This document shows positions 18,582-28,125 of a stretch of DNA of 54,176 nucleotides, one piece after another. The stretch is from Candidatus Methylobacter oryzae. Its GTDB lineage: Bacteria; Pseudomonadota; Gammaproteobacteria; Methylococcales; Methylomonadaceae. The stretch spans positions 1 through 54,176 of the forward strand of contig NZ_RYFG02000008.1 of the NCBI RefSeq assembly GCF_003994235.2. The letters run 5' to 3'. The first letter of the stretch is position 1; the number at the start of each line of letters is the position of its first letter. The notes under the pieces were generated by a model. That model was not told the DNA's origin, ran no database searches, and saw only the letters and a list, made by a program, of their open reading frames with translations. A program made the position numbers and the translations under genes.

Positions 18582-21224
18582 TTATCGGGAGTTGAATCCG
18601 CCGCGGGCCTTGTAAGCAAAAGCCGGCAGCACCAGTATCGTACACACGACCACCAGGGCTAGGCCGATAGACAACAGCAAACCCATGCTCGCCAAACCCA
18701 AATGCGGCGTGAACGCCATGCTGACTAGACTGCATAACGTCGCCAGGCTGCTGAAAATGACGCCTCGCGTGGTACTGGTCTGCAAGACGTTGTGTTCCGA
18801 GCCGGGCATGCTGCGCAAGCGGTTCATGATATAAATGCCGTTGTCGACGCCAAGGCCGAACAGCAGCGGTATCACAATAATATTGGCGAAATTGAACGGA
18901 TTATTCAGCAATACCGTTGACGCGCCGGTCAAGACCGCGGTCATCAGCAAAGGCAACAAAATAAGCACGGTATCCTTGATGCTGCGGCGCACGATCAACA
19001 ATACCAGGGCGGTCATGGCCAGCGCCGTAACCAGCGCTTGTTGAAAAGCACGGACCACCGCGTTTCCCGACTCCAGGTAAATGACCGGCAAATCGGTGGC
19101 GTCAGGCGCAATTTGTTTGACATCGGCGATGAACGCTTTCAGGTTGGCATGGTCGTTGAGGTTTTCCGCCGGAAACACCTGGATTCTATAAATGCCGTCT
19201 TTGCTGAGCCAGCGTTCGGACAAATCTTCCGGCAGCTGCTCCAGCGTGATCGATTCCGCAGCGAATACTTTGCCCAGCTTGTTCATCATGTCCGGCAAAG
19301 TGCCCAACAGGTTCTGTTGCAATCGGTCGAGCATCGCTTCCTGTTCCGGCAAGGGTTTCGAGTCCAGCTCGAGCAAAAGCCGATCCAGGACTTTTTGCAG
19401 TGGCTGTAAGTTTGCCGATAATTCGCCGCCGGGATTCTTCGCCAAGCTTTGTTCGACGTTTTTTTTAAACGTTGCCAACGCTTCCCGATGATTGGCGGCG
19501 CTGTCTTTACGCAACGGAGGAAACGCATCCGGACGAACACCCATGACCAAAGCCAGTTCCTGGATAATGTCCAGTTTTTGCTGCTGATCTGCCGGGATAA
19601 AGTCGAAAATCGTCAATGCATCTTTAACTGACTTTAGTTTTTCCAGTTGCCGCGCCTTGGCTTGCGCCTGCTCAGGACTTTCGGCCAGCACGGTCAGCGT
19701 CATCGGCGAACCGGTCTTGGTTTTCAGCAATTCCTTGAACGTCGCGACCGATTCGCTACGGGGCGCGCGCAAGTTCAGGGGGTTAAAATCGAACCTGACC
19801 TGGGTCAGCAGCGCGATGCCTGCCAGCGTCAATCCGATTGCGATCCATTTGAAATAAGTCCTGTAGCGGATCGGCACATCGTAGACCCAAGCGGGAAGAG
19901 CGCTTGGCGGATCTTTCGCCTCGGGTTTTAGCGGAAATAGCCGCAACAATGCCGGTAGAACCGTCATTGAAACCATTAGCGCGATTAATATGCCTCCGCC
20001 GGCAATGATGCCGAGTTCCGAAACCCCGACATAGGCGGTGGGAATGAACGAAAAAAATCCTACCGAGGTCGCGGCCGCGCATAATGCCATTGACGGCACG
20101 ACTTTGCGCACCGCCTGGGACAGCGCCTCTTTTTGCGGAAGATTTTGCTGCAATAGTTCTCGATAGCGCAGATTGAGCTGTATTGCGTAATCGTCGCCAA
20201 TGCCGATATAAAGCAACGCAAACGCTATCGAAATCAGGTTGAGATGGCCGACGGCCAGGGTTGCAAAGCCTGCTGTCAGCGCCAAGCCCATCAGCAGCAC
20301 GGTCGAAGTTATCAGCACCAGCTTCAACGAGCGGAAACCTATCAACAATGCCAGGAAAACCAAAATCATCGAAAAAAACGACGCAAGTTCCGTGCTATAT
20401 ACGACGCTTTCCAGCTCGTCATGTTCCAGCACGACTTCGCCGGTCAGCCGGACCTTAACGTCAGGCAGCGCTTTTTTGGCTATTTCGACAATGCCGCGAA
20501 TTTTCTGTAGCGATTTTTCGGCCGGTACCACTTCATTGAAATTCAGCACGGGCTTGAGCAGGATAAAGCGTTGTTTGGCCAGTAAGTCCTGGTCCTCGCC
20601 GAGCATCAGCTGTTGCCACGACAGTTGAAGGTTTTTTCCGTTCAATAATGCCTCCATCACCGCCCGGATATTATTCAACAACGGATTCAGGTCGACCGGC
20701 AACTCGCGGTCATCGGTGGTTATCGCAAGCGACACAATCGACAGCAGGCTTTTGAGACTGTTGTCGCCGGACAGCGTACCGATAAACGGTTGCGCCTCCG
20801 CCAATTTACCGGTCAATTCATTTAGGTCGTCAAGATCGAGATAAAGCAGGCTGTGGCGGTCGAAAAACTCGCCTTCGCCCGGAATATAGACGGATTTTAT
20901 CTGCTGTTTTTCAGTCTTGAATTGGGCGCCAAGATAATCGAGCGCCTCTGTTGCCCGTTCCGGCGTTTTTGCATCGACGACGACCAATACCGCTTGATCG
21001 TCCTGGGGAAAAGCTTTAAGAAAGCGGGCCCGATCCTGTAAAAACGGTAAGTCCTGGGACAGTATTTTTGTGGTATCGGTATTAATGCCAAGATTCCGCG
21101 CGGTGTAATACAGGCTGATTGCGCAGGCAAGGGTTACCAGGAAAATCAACGTCTTCGGGAAACGCATAAAACCTATTTCCAGGGCGCTGAGAAAAGAAAC
21201 GTAGAGATCGGACATTTTTTTCAT
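18582..21224 (-). CDS. hpnN: Hopanoid-associated RND/MMPL transporter HpnN
   Basis: An 880-residue RND-superfamily exporter of the MMPL branch. Near the N-terminus are a membrane segment (FPKTLIFLVTLACAISLYYT) and the stretch LGINTDTTKILS, followed by a large periplasmic loop. A five-to-six helix sterol-sensing-like block follows (FFSMILVFLALLIGFRSLKL to LPALLRLFPL), then a second loop, then the repeat of the helix block with LLFGLGVDNGIYIMNRL. This duplicated layout, and the FLKAFPQDDQAVLVVVD region, fit HpnN, which moves hopanoids to the outer membrane. No other hopanoid gene is in this window. The downstream gene on the same strand is separated by a repeat and intergenic space, so it may be a single-gene unit. 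The HpnN subfamily is likely, and the broad MMPL call is firm. Confidence 0.83.
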   Translation of the reverse strand: MKKMSDLYVSFLSALEIGFMRFPKTLIFLVTLACAISLYYTARNLGINTDTTKILSQDLPFLQDRARFLKAFPQDDQAVLVVVDAKTPERATEALDYLGAQFKTEKQQIKSVYIPGEGEFFDRHSLLYLDLDDLNELTGKLAEAQPFIGTLSGDNSLKSLLSIVSLAITTDDRELPVDLNPLLNNIRAVMEALLNGKNLQLSWQQLMLGEDQDLLAKQRFILLKPVLNFNEVVPAEKSLQKIRGIVEIAKKALPDVKVRLTGEVVLEHDELESVVYSTELASFFSMILVFLALLIGFRSLKLVLITSTVLLMGLALTAGFATLAVGHLNLISIAFALLYIGIGDDYAIQLNLRYRELLQQNLPQKEALSQAVRKVVPSMALCAAATSVGFFSFIPTAYVGVSELGIIAGGGILIALMVSMTVLPALLRLFPLKPEAKDPPSALPAWVYDVPIRYRTYFKWIAIGLTLAGIALLTQVRFDFNPLNLRAPRSESVATFKELLKTKTGSPMTLTVLAESPEQAQAKARQLEKLKSVKDALTIFDFIPADQQQKLDIIQELALVMGVRPDAFPPLRKDSAANHREALATFKKNVEQSLAKNPGGELSANLQPLQKVLDRLLLELDSKPLPEQEAMLDRLQQNLLGTLPDMMNKLGKVFAAESITLEQLPEDLSERWLSKDGIYRIQVFPAENLNDHANLKAFIADVKQIAPDATDLPVIYLESGNAVVRAFQQALVTALAMTALVLLIVRRSIKDTVLILLPLLMTAVLTGASTVLLNNPFNFANIIVIPLLFGLGVDNGIYIMNRLRSMPGSEHNVLQTSTTRGVIFSSLATLCSLVSMAFTPHLGLASMGLLLSIGLALVVVCTILVLPAFAYKARGGFNSR

Positions 21225-21338
21225 GCTTCACCTCGGTGTTTGCTTTTTGCTAATTTGCGATAGTTTCCTGATCTTTGTATAACACGTTATAGAATTTATA
21301 AACCCAAGGGCAAGGAAGTTTAAGATTGTTTTGCCGTT

Positions 21339-21386
21339 TTATACCCAGTTTCGTTTGAGCAGGCCGGCTACTCAACTCAACTTCAA
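21339..21386 (+). repeat. Family A dispersed repeat, degenerate copy A4
   Basis: TTATACCCAGTTTCGTTTGAG then CTACTCAACTCAACTT. The internal AAGGGCATAAG is missing and one palindrome arm has diverged. Confidence 0.7.
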
Positions 21387-21425
21387 AATTAAGTTATCTT
21401 AGGCTTTGCCTAAGATAACTTAATT
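21387..21425 (-). terminator. Strong hairpin after the DapB-like gene
   Basis: A perfect 18-base stem (AATTAAGTTATCTTAGGC and its complement) with a three-base loop lies 18 bases beyond the stop of the minus-strand DapB-like gene. On that strand it is followed by a short TTTT, so it is probably an intrinsic terminator. Confidence 0.6.
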
Positions 21426-21443
21426 GCCATGCGGAATGATGAA

Positions 21444-22220
21444 TTAATTTCCCGCTCCCAAAACGTTCGGCCTAGGCAATTCGCTATTGACCGCTTGCAG
21501 CAGTAGATCTTCAAAAGTGTAAAAGCCTATGGCGCAATTTTCGAGCTGGGCTAATGCAAAGGCCGCGCCGGTGCCGAATGCTTCGCGCCTGATCGATGAA
21601 TGAACTAAACGGACTGTTTGGTGTGGAAAGCCGAAAATGACTTCATGCTCGCCGATAATGCCGCCGAGCCGTAGCGAGGTGATTTGGTCGTCCGCCAAGC
21701 CTAATTTTTCTGCAATTTTTAGTGCCGTGCCTGAAACTTCGGGCTTTTCCTTAAAGTGTTGCTCAAGGATTTCCACGTCGGCGAACGGAGCGATTTTGCG
21801 CAGCAGATTGGCTGCCGTCATCAGGAAATTGATGCCCAAGGTGATATTGGGGGAACACATGACGCGCGTATTATTGCCAAGGCTGCGGACGTAAGCCATA
21901 TCGTTTTTCGAATAAGCGGAAATCGCGCTGACCAACATGATTTTGCGTTTTCGCACTATTTCCCCATAAGCATGTACGGCTTCCGGCGAAGAAAAATCCA
22001 CTACGGCATCGACCGGATGCCGGGCAAACAACATTTCAAACGATTGCCGATCGACGCCGAAAATAGGAATGGCGGTATCGGGATGAGTTTTGACGGAACC
22101 GCCGGCGGTGCGGCGGGCAATCCAGCAGAGTTCGAAACGCGGATCTGCGTTGAGTACGTTGGCTACGGCTTTGCCGGTTTTACCATAACCGATAAGACCG
22201 ATACGTGTTTTAAAAGACAC
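21444..22220 (-). CDS. Divergent dihydrodipicolinate-reductase-like protein
   Basis: A 258-residue protein with the DapB two-domain layout. The nucleotide-binding loop is IGLIGYGKTGKAV near residues 7-19, followed by VVDFSSPEAV, SPNITLGINF, and the catalytic-domain segment EQHFKEKPEVSGTAL. DapB reduces dihydrodipicolinate in lysine and cell-wall synthesis. Typical DapB has paired histidines in an HHRHKVDAPSGTA-like loop. Here His155 and Lys159 are kept, but the second histidine is Phe156 and the loop is one residue shorter. It may be a low-activity DapB or a related reductase on another substrate. It stands alone on the minus strand with a strong hairpin after it and a 335-base AT-rich space before it. 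Confidence 0.75.
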   Translation of the reverse strand: MSFKTRIGLIGYGKTGKAVANVLNADPRFELCWIARRTAGGSVKTHPDTAIPIFGVDRQSFEMLFARHPVDAVVDFSSPEAVHAYGEIVRKRKIMLVSAISAYSKNDMAYVRSLGNNTRVMCSPNITLGINFLMTAANLLRKIAPFADVEILEQHFKEKPEVSGTALKIAEKLGLADDQITSLRLGGIIGEHEVIFGFPHQTVRLVHSSIRREAFGTGAAFALAQLENCAIGFYTFEDLLLQAVNSELPRPNVLGAGN

Positions 22221-22253
22221 GATAAACCTCCTTCGATGTGTATTAGGGAATAA

Positions 22254-22588
22254 AGATAGGCAATCGAATGCATACGTTTAAATGTCGGTATTGAATAAAG
22301 CAAAGAGCGGTGATCGGGATTGCAGTCGGCGAAAATTTAACAAATACACAAGAAAATGTAATCGTAGAAATATTTTGCATACTACAAAAATGATAGCCGT
22401 TTAATGCTTAAATTTTGATTAAACTTTGCTTAAAAGTTGCTTTAGTATGTATTTGTTTGTCGTATCTATTATGTGCAATATTCGCCCAAACTTATTTTTT
22501 GCGGTTATTTGCAACTCCTTGGGCGTGCCGATTGCTGCCGGTGTTTATTCGGCTTGCCGCTGTCGCCGAGTATCGCGGCGGCACAGGC
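22254..22588. other. Gene-free AT-rich spacer
   Basis: The 335 bases between the DapB-like and ClC genes are AT-rich and have no convincing coding frame. They probably hold the promoter of the DapB-like gene on the minus strand. A weak GC-rich inverted repeat near 22556-22582 could end ClC transcription. I see no repeat family member here. Confidence 0.4.
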
Positions 22589-23869
22589 TCAGGCCTCATT
22601 GCCCTTCGATTTATAAGTTTCACATAGCGCGCTGTACAGCGGAACCGGGTTTATTAATTTGGAAGTGCCGAGCGCAAAAAATGCGGTAGCCATCAACGGA
22701 ATCAGGAGTCCATGGCTGTTGGTCATTTCCATTACTATCACAAAAGAAGTGAGCGGCGATTGCAGCAGCCCGGAAAAATAAGCGGTTATGGTCAGCAAAA
22801 TCATGATTGGCGCGGGCGCTATCGGAAACCAGCTTGCCAGATCGACGCCTAGGCCCGCGCCTGCCGCAATCGACGGCACAAAGATTCCGCTGGGTATGCC
22901 GCTAAAGAAAGTTGCGCAGGTGGCAAGCATTTTAAGGAACGGATAGAAAGGATCCATAGGCCGTATGCCTTGTAAAATGTCCTTGGTTTGTTGATAACCG
23001 GTACCTACGGTTGCTCCGTCGGAAAAATAATTCACCATGGCGATCACGCCGCCGCAAATAATGGCAATGACAACAATGGGAAAGCGGCAGCGGCTCAACA
23101 GGCGGCCTCCTGAGATGATTATTTTGCTGAACAAACCGCCGAAAAAACCGCCAACAATTCCACATAGCGGTATGGCCTGCCAATTTTTGCCCCAAGGCAT
23201 AATCAACGATTCGTCAGCAAAATAAATATAGCTGTTTAATAAAGCATAAGCCGTCACACCGGAAAAAATGATGGCTGTTAATACCAGAGTGCTGATTCTC
23301 TCTTCCAGCGCCCGGCCCATTTCTTCGACGGCAAAAATAATACCTGCTACAGGAGCGCTGAACATGGCCGCAAAACCGGCAGCGCTGCCGGCCATAATCA
23401 ATCCTCTTTCTATAAAATACGGAGGAAATTTCACCGCATTGCCTAACGATAGCATGATCGATGCGCCAACATGAACGGCAGGCCCTCCGAATCCAATTGA
23501 GGCGCCTGAAAACAGTCCTATGATAGGCAAAAACAGTTTTGCCAACGCTATTTTCAACGAAAGCAGTTTATTTCTTTCCTCCGGATTGGCGGCGATTTCC
23601 AGTGCCGCTTTAACTTGGGGGATACCGCTACGTTCGCTGCCGGGAAAGAAGCGAAAGGTAATCCATGCCGTTATCCCCAGTCCGATAGGCGGGATAACGA
23701 AGTGAAACCAAGCATAATCAATGGAAAAATAGCGGTAGAGGTTTACGGCGCGTTCGCTGAGCAAGGTCATTGCCACTATAACCAAACCGACGATTATTGC
23801 GCCTATCCAGAATACCAAACGTTGTTTCCAGGCGATCAAGGAGAAAAAAGGTAAAGACTGTTTTGGCAT
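22589..23869 (-). CDS. ClC-family chloride channel/transporter lacking the gating glutamate
   Basis: A 426-residue ClC membrane protein with about ten helices. The selectivity motifs are visible: ERSGIPQVKAAL (GSGIP motif) near residues 79-90, GASIGFGGPAVHVGA at 122-136 in the position of GREGP, and SGIPSGIFVPSIAAGAGLG (GxFxP motif) towards the C-terminus. In GREGP the Glu is the external gate and proton-coupling residue; here that position (residue 128) is Gly. The pair Glu182-Glu183 in AVEEMGR corresponds to the internal glutamate region. Loss of the gate suggests an uncoupled anion channel rather than a 2Cl/H exchanger. There are no C-terminal CBS domains. It is monocistronic, divergent from nfeD. 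Confidence 0.9.
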   Translation of the reverse strand: MPKQSLPFFSLIAWKQRLVFWIGAIIVGLVIVAMTLLSERAVNLYRYFSIDYAWFHFVIPPIGLGITAWITFRFFPGSERSGIPQVKAALEIAANPEERNKLLSLKIALAKLFLPIIGLFSGASIGFGGPAVHVGASIMLSLGNAVKFPPYFIERGLIMAGSAAGFAAMFSAPVAGIIFAVEEMGRALEERISTLVLTAIIFSGVTAYALLNSYIYFADESLIMPWGKNWQAIPLCGIVGGFFGGLFSKIIISGGRLLSRCRFPIVVIAIICGGVIAMVNYFSDGATVGTGYQQTKDILQGIRPMDPFYPFLKMLATCATFFSGIPSGIFVPSIAAGAGLGVDLASWFPIAPAPIMILLTITAYFSGLLQSPLTSFVIVMEMTNSHGLLIPLMATAFFALGTSKLINPVPLYSALCETYKSKGNEA

Positions 23870-24078
23870 TGAACTGAATAGATGACATTGATAGTGCCGG
23901 GATTATAGCTGATGTTAAGTATCATGTTTTATAAGGACGCCTCTTTACTTTGAATTCGGTTATTCCGGCTCGGATATCCGTCAAATACAGATATAACTTA
24001 TTAACTGGTGTTACGCACCGTCCACGAAAGGCACGAAAAATATCAGCCGTAGATTAGATTGGCCGCTTGCAGCCGGTT

Positions 24079-24140
24079 AGACCTTCCGGGGTTTTTACTG
24101 GAGCCGCTCCCGGCAGCTCCAGTAAAACCCCGGAAGGTCT
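24079..24140 (+). repeat. Family B palindromic repeat, long-arm copy B1
   Basis: Arms starting AGACCTTCCGGGG and extending through TTTTACTGGAGC are mirrored after an 11-base loop, with a stem of about 25 bases. It belongs to the AGACCTTCC...GGAAGGTCT family also found at 38957 and 48758. Confidence 0.9.
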
Positions 24141-24500
24141 GCCTATCGGACTGTTCTCCGCATAACGCCAGTTCCGGTTGCCGGAAACGTCCGCACTTGC
24201 CGTCGTCGGGCGGCCTTACTTGTGCCCTGTGGGTATTCCGGCCCATATCTGGGAACGAGCGGAAGATGAGCGCCGGCGGATGGATTAAATCCCGTTTGCC
24301 GCGCCGGAGCACAAATTCGCCTGGACCGAATTTGAACAGCCGATAAGGCTGGCATTGGGTATCCGGTTCAGCGATACACGCATGGCCTGCATTTCTGAAG
24401 ACTTTGAATTTGTCGTAGTGAATGCTGAGCGACACTTCCTTTTTGACGAAGCGCCGCGTGGGAGCCAATCTTTTACCGGAATAAATCCGCCCGGAATGGA

Positions 24501-24529
24501 TTGCCCTGAATAAAATCGTGGCGTAGACT
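24501..24529 (+). promoter_or_regulatory. Candidate sigma70 promoter of the nfeD operon
   Basis: TTGCCC at 24501-24506 and TAGACT at 24524-24529 are spaced 17 bases apart, each matching four of six consensus bases, 35 bases before the ATG at 24564. Confidence 0.35.
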
Positions 24530-24563
24530 CGGACTATCTATCAAGTTTGGAAGAGTCAGGACT

Positions 24564-25970
24564 ATGCTTATGACAACACCAATTGATCGCTACATTCTTC
24601 TGCTGTTACTCGCCGTTCTCCCCGCGTTATCGATGTCCGCCCAGGCCGTGGACGACGCTACTTCCTCCACGCCGCACGCAACCATCGTGCAATTGACGAT
24701 TCAGGACGCGATCGGCCCCGCCACCGGCGATTATATCGAACGAAGCATGGACAAAGCCGTCGACTCGGGCGCCAAGGCAATCCTGATTGCGATGGATACG
24801 CCGGGCGGGCTCGACACTTCAATGCGCCAGATTATCAAGAAGATCATTGCCTCGCCGATTCCGGTCATTGTCTATGTCACGCCCGGAGGCGCGAGAGCGG
24901 CCAGCGCCGGGACTTACATCATGTACGCCGGCCATATTGCCGCGATGACGCCCGGCACCAACTTGGGCGCGGCGACGCCGGTGCAATTGTTCGATCCCGG
25001 CAAAGTGGATGAAAAACCCGATAAATCCGAGCCTTCGGATAAAAAATCGCCGGGTTCGCCGATGAAAAATCCGATAACGCAAAAAGCCGTCAACGATGCC
25101 GTGGCCTATATCAGAAGCTTGGCCGAGATGCGCGGCAGAAACGCCGAGTGGGCCGAGCGGGCGGTTCGCGATGCAGTTAGTTTGTCTGCCGAACAAGCCT
25201 TGAAGCTGAACGTGATCGATATATTGGCGGCTGACCGGGACGATTTACTGAAGAAGCTCGATAAACGGACGGTCCGCGTTTTGGGGCAAGACCTTACTCT
25301 TGAAACGAAAAACATAACGGTCAATCTAATCGAACCGGACTGGCGCAGTGAATTGCTGGCCGTGATCACGAATCCGAATATCGCCTATATCCTGCTGCTG
25401 GCCGGCATTTACGGCATTATTTTTGAATTTTCCAGCCCCGGCAGCATCGTGCCCGGCACCATCGGCGGCATTTGCCTGTTGCTGGCGTTGTTCGCGTTTC
25501 AGGTGCTGCCGATCAATTATGCCGGCATAGCGCTGATTTTATTAGGCATAGCGCTGATGGTGGCCGAGGCTTTCGTGCCCAGTATCGGCATACTCGGTTT
25601 CGGCGGGCTGACCGCATTTGTGATCGGCTCCATCATCCTGATCGATACCGATGCGCCGGGTTTCGGCATCAATATCGCGTTGATCTGGGCGTTCGCGCTC
25701 AGCAGCGCGTTATTTTTAATCATGGCTTTGGGGCTGGTGTTCAAGGCGAGACGCAAGCCGGTCGTCAGCGGCCAGGAGGAATTGCTTGGAAAAACCGGCA
25801 TCGCTCTGGAGGATTTTACCGGCACCGGACTGGCCCGCATCCATAGCGAAATCTGGCGAGTCCGTACCGATGAAACATTGCGTAAAAACCAGCCCATACA
25901 GGTAACCGGCAGGGACGGCCTGATCCTGAGGGTATCGTCCATTCCCAACCAGGAGAATCCCCATGTTTGA
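24564..25970 (+). CDS. NfeD-family membrane serine protease (ClpP class)
   Basis: A 468-residue long-form NfeD. A signal peptide ([17 protein letters not shown]) precedes a ClpP-like periplasmic protease domain (about 38-235) with [12 protein letters not shown] and the catalytic serine in [14 protein letters not shown] lysine in the [20 protein letters not shown] region is the likely base. Four to five membrane helices follow ([17 protein letters not shown] onward), and then a C-terminal OB-like NfeD domain containing GKTGIAL. Such proteases cleave the hydrophobic end of a stomatin-type partner. The stop overlaps the next gene, which is exactly such a stomatin, by 8 bases. The family and its pairing are well established; the physiological substrate here is not known. 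Confidence 0.94.
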   Translation: MLMTTPIDRYILLLLLAVLPALSMSAQAVDDATSSTPHATIVQLTIQDAIGPATGDYIERSMDKAVDSGAKAILIAMDTPGGLDTSMRQIIKKIIASPIPVIVYVTPGGARAASAGTYIMYAGHIAAMTPGTNLGAATPVQLFDPGKVDEKPDKSEPSDKKSPGSPMKNPITQKAVNDAVAYIRSLAEMRGRNAEWAERAVRDAVSLSAEQALKLNVIDILAADRDDLLKKLDKRTVRVLGQDLTLETKNITVNLIEPDWRSELLAVITNPNIAYILLLAGIYGIIFEFSSPGSIVPGTIGGICLLLALFAFQVLPINYAGIALILLGIALMVAEAFVPSIGILGFGGLTAFVIGSIILIDTDAPGFGINIALIWAFALSSALFLIMALGLVFKARRKPVVSGQEELLGKTGIALEDFTGTGLARIHSEIWRVRTDETLRKNQPIQVTGRDGLILRVSSIPNQENPHV

Positions 25971-26727
25971 ATATTTCAGTCTTGTCTTTGGCGGTTTTGC
26001 GATTCTGTTGTTGCTCAGCGCGTTCAGGATTTTGCGGGAATATGAGCGCGGCGTGATTTTTATGCTCGGGCGTTTTTACAAGATCAAAGGCCCCGGCTTG
26101 ATCCTGGTAATCCCGCTGGTTCAACAGATTGAAAAAGTCGACCTGCGCACCGTCGTAATGGACGTGCCGACCCAGGATGTCATTTCCAGGGATAACGTGT
26201 CGGTCAAAGTTAATGCGGTGATTTATTTCCGGGTCATCGATCCCGACAAAGCCATTATCCAGGTGGAAAAATTTTACGACGCCACCAGCCAGCTTGCCCA
26301 GACGACGTTGCGTTCGGTATTGGGCCAGCATGAACTGGATGAAATGCTGGCGGAACGGGACAAATTGAATTTCGATATTCAAACGATACTCGATCAACAG
26401 ACCGATGCCTGGGGCATCAAAGTTACCAATGTCGAAATCAAGCACGTCGACCTGGACGAAAGCATGGTCAGGGCGATTGCCAAACAGGCCGAAGCGGAAC
26501 GGACCCGCCGCGCGAAAATCATCCATGCGGAAGGCGAAATGCAGGCCTCGGAAAAATTATTGCAGGCAGCCGGCATTCTGGCGCGGCAACCCGAAGCCAT
26601 TCAGCTTCGTTACCTGCAAACATTAACCGAAATCGCCGGCGAAAAATCCTCAACCATTGTGTTTCCGTTACCGGTCAATATCGTCGGCAGTTTATTGAAA
26701 CAGCAAACGCCCGGTTCGGATGAATAG
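25963..26727 (+). CDS. SPFH/Band 7 stomatin-like protein (slipin)
   Basis: A 254-residue protein with one N-terminal membrane hairpin ([17 protein letters not shown]) followed by an SPFH domain. It has slipin hallmarks: [44 protein letters not shown] and the helical [20 protein letters not shown]. These proteins form large ring assemblies on the inner membrane. It is translated in overlap with nfeD, its normal operon partner. The end [14 protein letters not shown] is the type of hydrophobic tail cut by the NfeD protease. It converges on the response-regulator gene, 15 bases apart. Confidence 0.94.
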   Translation: MFEYFSLVFGGFAILLLLSAFRILREYERGVIFMLGRFYKIKGPGLILVIPLVQQIEKVDLRTVVMDVPTQDVISRDNVSVKVNAVIYFRVIDPDKAIIQVEKFYDATSQLAQTTLRSVLGQHELDEMLAERDKLNFDIQTILDQQTDAWGIKVTNVEIKHVDLDESMVRAIAKQAEAERTRRAKIIHAEGEMQASEKLLQAAGILARQPEAIQLRYLQTLTEIAGEKSSTIVFPLPVNIVGSLLKQQTPGSDE

Positions 26728-26754
26728 TCCGGAGATCGCAACTTATTCCGGACT
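26726..26754. terminator. Hairpin shared by two convergent gene ends
   Basis: AGTCCGGA (26726-26733) pairs with TCCGGACT (26747-26754) across a 13-base loop. It spans the end of the slipin gene and the last codons of the convergent regulator gene, so it may serve both strands. No long T-run follows. Confidence 0.4.
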
Positions 26755-28125
26755 CCCTGCTTTTAAGCCGTATTTATTAAGCTTATACCAAAGCGTGCGT
26801 TCGCTGATTTTCAGCAGGCGCGCCGCTTTGGCTTTATTGCCGGCAGATTGGGCAAGCGCTTTGTTCAATAATCTTTTTTCCAGCTTTTCGACGCCGGCCT
26901 CCAAATCCAGGTCTTCTTCAGCTTCGTCGACAAGAGCTAAGCTCACTGGAGGCTCTTTTAACAGTATTTCCTGCGGCAAATGACTGAGGCCAATTCCGCC
27001 GCCCTGACTCAACACCACGGCTCTTTCCATCATGTTTTCCAGTTCGCGGACATTGCCCGGCCAGGCATAGGCCATTAATGCCCGGGCGACTTCATCCGGC
27101 AGGTTAAAATCGCCGCCGCCCAGCGCTTTCCGGTATTGCTTGATGAAATGACGCGCGAGCAACGGTATATCTTCTTGCCGCTCCCGCAACGGAGGCAGCT
27201 GAATGCCTAAGACGTTGATGCGATAGTAAAGGTCTTCGCGCAAGCGCTGCTCTCGAACCGCGCCGAGCGGGTCGCGGTTGGTCGCGGCGATAATGCGGAT
27301 ATCGATTTCAATGCTGTGATTGCTGCCCAAACGGTCGATACGGCTTTCCTGGAGCACCCGCAGCAGTTTGGCTTGAAGGGCAAGAGGCATTTCGGTAATT
27401 TCATCCAGGAACAACGTACCTTGATGCGCCAATTCAAATTTGCCGACCCTGTCTTTGTGAGCGCCGGTAAAAGCGCCGCGCACATAACCGAATAACTCGC
27501 TTTCCAGAATTTCGGCAGGAATCGCGGCGCAATTGATCGGCACGAATAAACCGCTACGGCCCGAGTTGCTGTGAATCGCGCGCGCAACCAATTCTTTTCC
27601 GGTTCCGGTTTCGCCGATGATAAAAATGCTGGCTTTGCTAGGTCCGGCCTGCCGGATCAGTTCATAGGTTTTCTGCATGGCCGGGCATTGGCCGATGAAT
27701 TCGCCCCAGCCTTTATTCATCTCGTCGCGCAGGAATTCGTTTTCCTGGTGTACTCTACGGACATCGAGCGCGCGGCGAATCACCATTTCCACTTGTTCGA
27801 CATCCAGCGGCCGGATAATGAAATCGAACGCGCCGAGTTTCATGGCTGCGACCGCGTTCTCGACAGTGCCGTAGGCGGTCACGACAATGATCGGAAAAGT
27901 ATGGCCGTTGTCGCGTATCGCGGTTAACAGCTCCAGTCCGCTCATGCCCGGCATATTCAGGTCGGTGATCAATAAATCCATCGGTCCTTGATGCAACAAG
28001 TCCAGCGCCGATTGTCCATCGGGTGCGGAAAACACTTCGCAACCGAGTTTACGCAATAAAATTTCCAGTACGCGCCGGGCGTTGGGTTCATCGTCGGCTA
28101 CCAGGACTCGCGATCCGTTCAGCAT
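26743..28125 (-). CDS. NtrC-type sigma54-dependent response regulator
   Basis: A 460-residue regulator. The receiver domain (1-120) has Asp11-Asp12 and phospho-acceptor Asp55 in LLITDLNMPG. The usual Lys of the KP motif is Arg105 in DFIIRPLD, a conservative change. A AAA+ domain (about 140-370) holds Walker A GETGTGKE, the sigma54 loop RGAFTGAHKD, and Walker B LFLDEITEMP. A Fis-type helix-turn-helix (about 415-455) ends KAARLLKISERTLWYKLNKYGL. It activates sigma54 promoters when phosphorylated, presumably by the kinase whose gene overlaps it upstream by 7 bases. No obvious target promoter lies in the window. Confidence 0.95.
   Translation of the reverse strand: MLNGSRVLVADDEPNARRVLEILLRKLGCEVFSAPDGQSALDLLHQGPMDLLITDLNMPGMSGLELLTAIRDNGHTFPIIVVTAYGTVENAVAAMKLGAFDFIIRPLDVEQVEMVIRRALDVRRVHQENEFLRDEMNKGWGEFIGQCPAMQKTYELIRQAGPSKASIFIIGETGTGKELVARAIHSNSGRSGLFVPINCAAIPAEILESELFGYVRGAFTGAHKDRVGKFELAHQGTLFLDEITEMPLALQAKLLRVLQESRIDRLGSNHSIEIDIRIIAATNRDPLGAVREQRLREDLYYRINVLGIQLPPLRERQEDIPLLARHFIKQYRKALGGGDFNLPDEVARALMAYAWPGNVRELENMMERAVVLSQGGGIGLSHLPQEILLKEPPVSLALVDEAEEDLDLEAGVEKLEKRLLNKALAQSAGNKAKAARLLKISERTLWYKLNKYGLKAGSPE

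Larger units (their letters stand above)
23870..24563. other. Gene-free region between ClC and NfeD genes
   Basis: These 694 bases separate the divergent ClC and NfeD genes. They contain a CCACGAAAGGCACGAAAAA stretch (about 24021-24039) related to the outer arms of the element at 29966-30180, the family B palindrome at 24079-24140, and a possible nfeD promoter near 24501. A minus-strand frame of 141 codons (24043-24468) passes straight through the palindrome and resembles nothing I recognise. Confidence 0.55.

Noticed and set aside
22415-22627. Plus-strand 70-codon frame before the ClC gene end
   Set aside because: It overlaps the 3' end of the ClC gene, has no ribosome-binding site, and its hydrophobic stretch follows from the AT-rich composition.
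24043-24468. Minus-strand frame of 141 codons between ClC and NfeD genes
   Set aside because: It starts at TTG, runs straight through the family B palindrome, has a composition unlike the neighbours and resembles no family I know.
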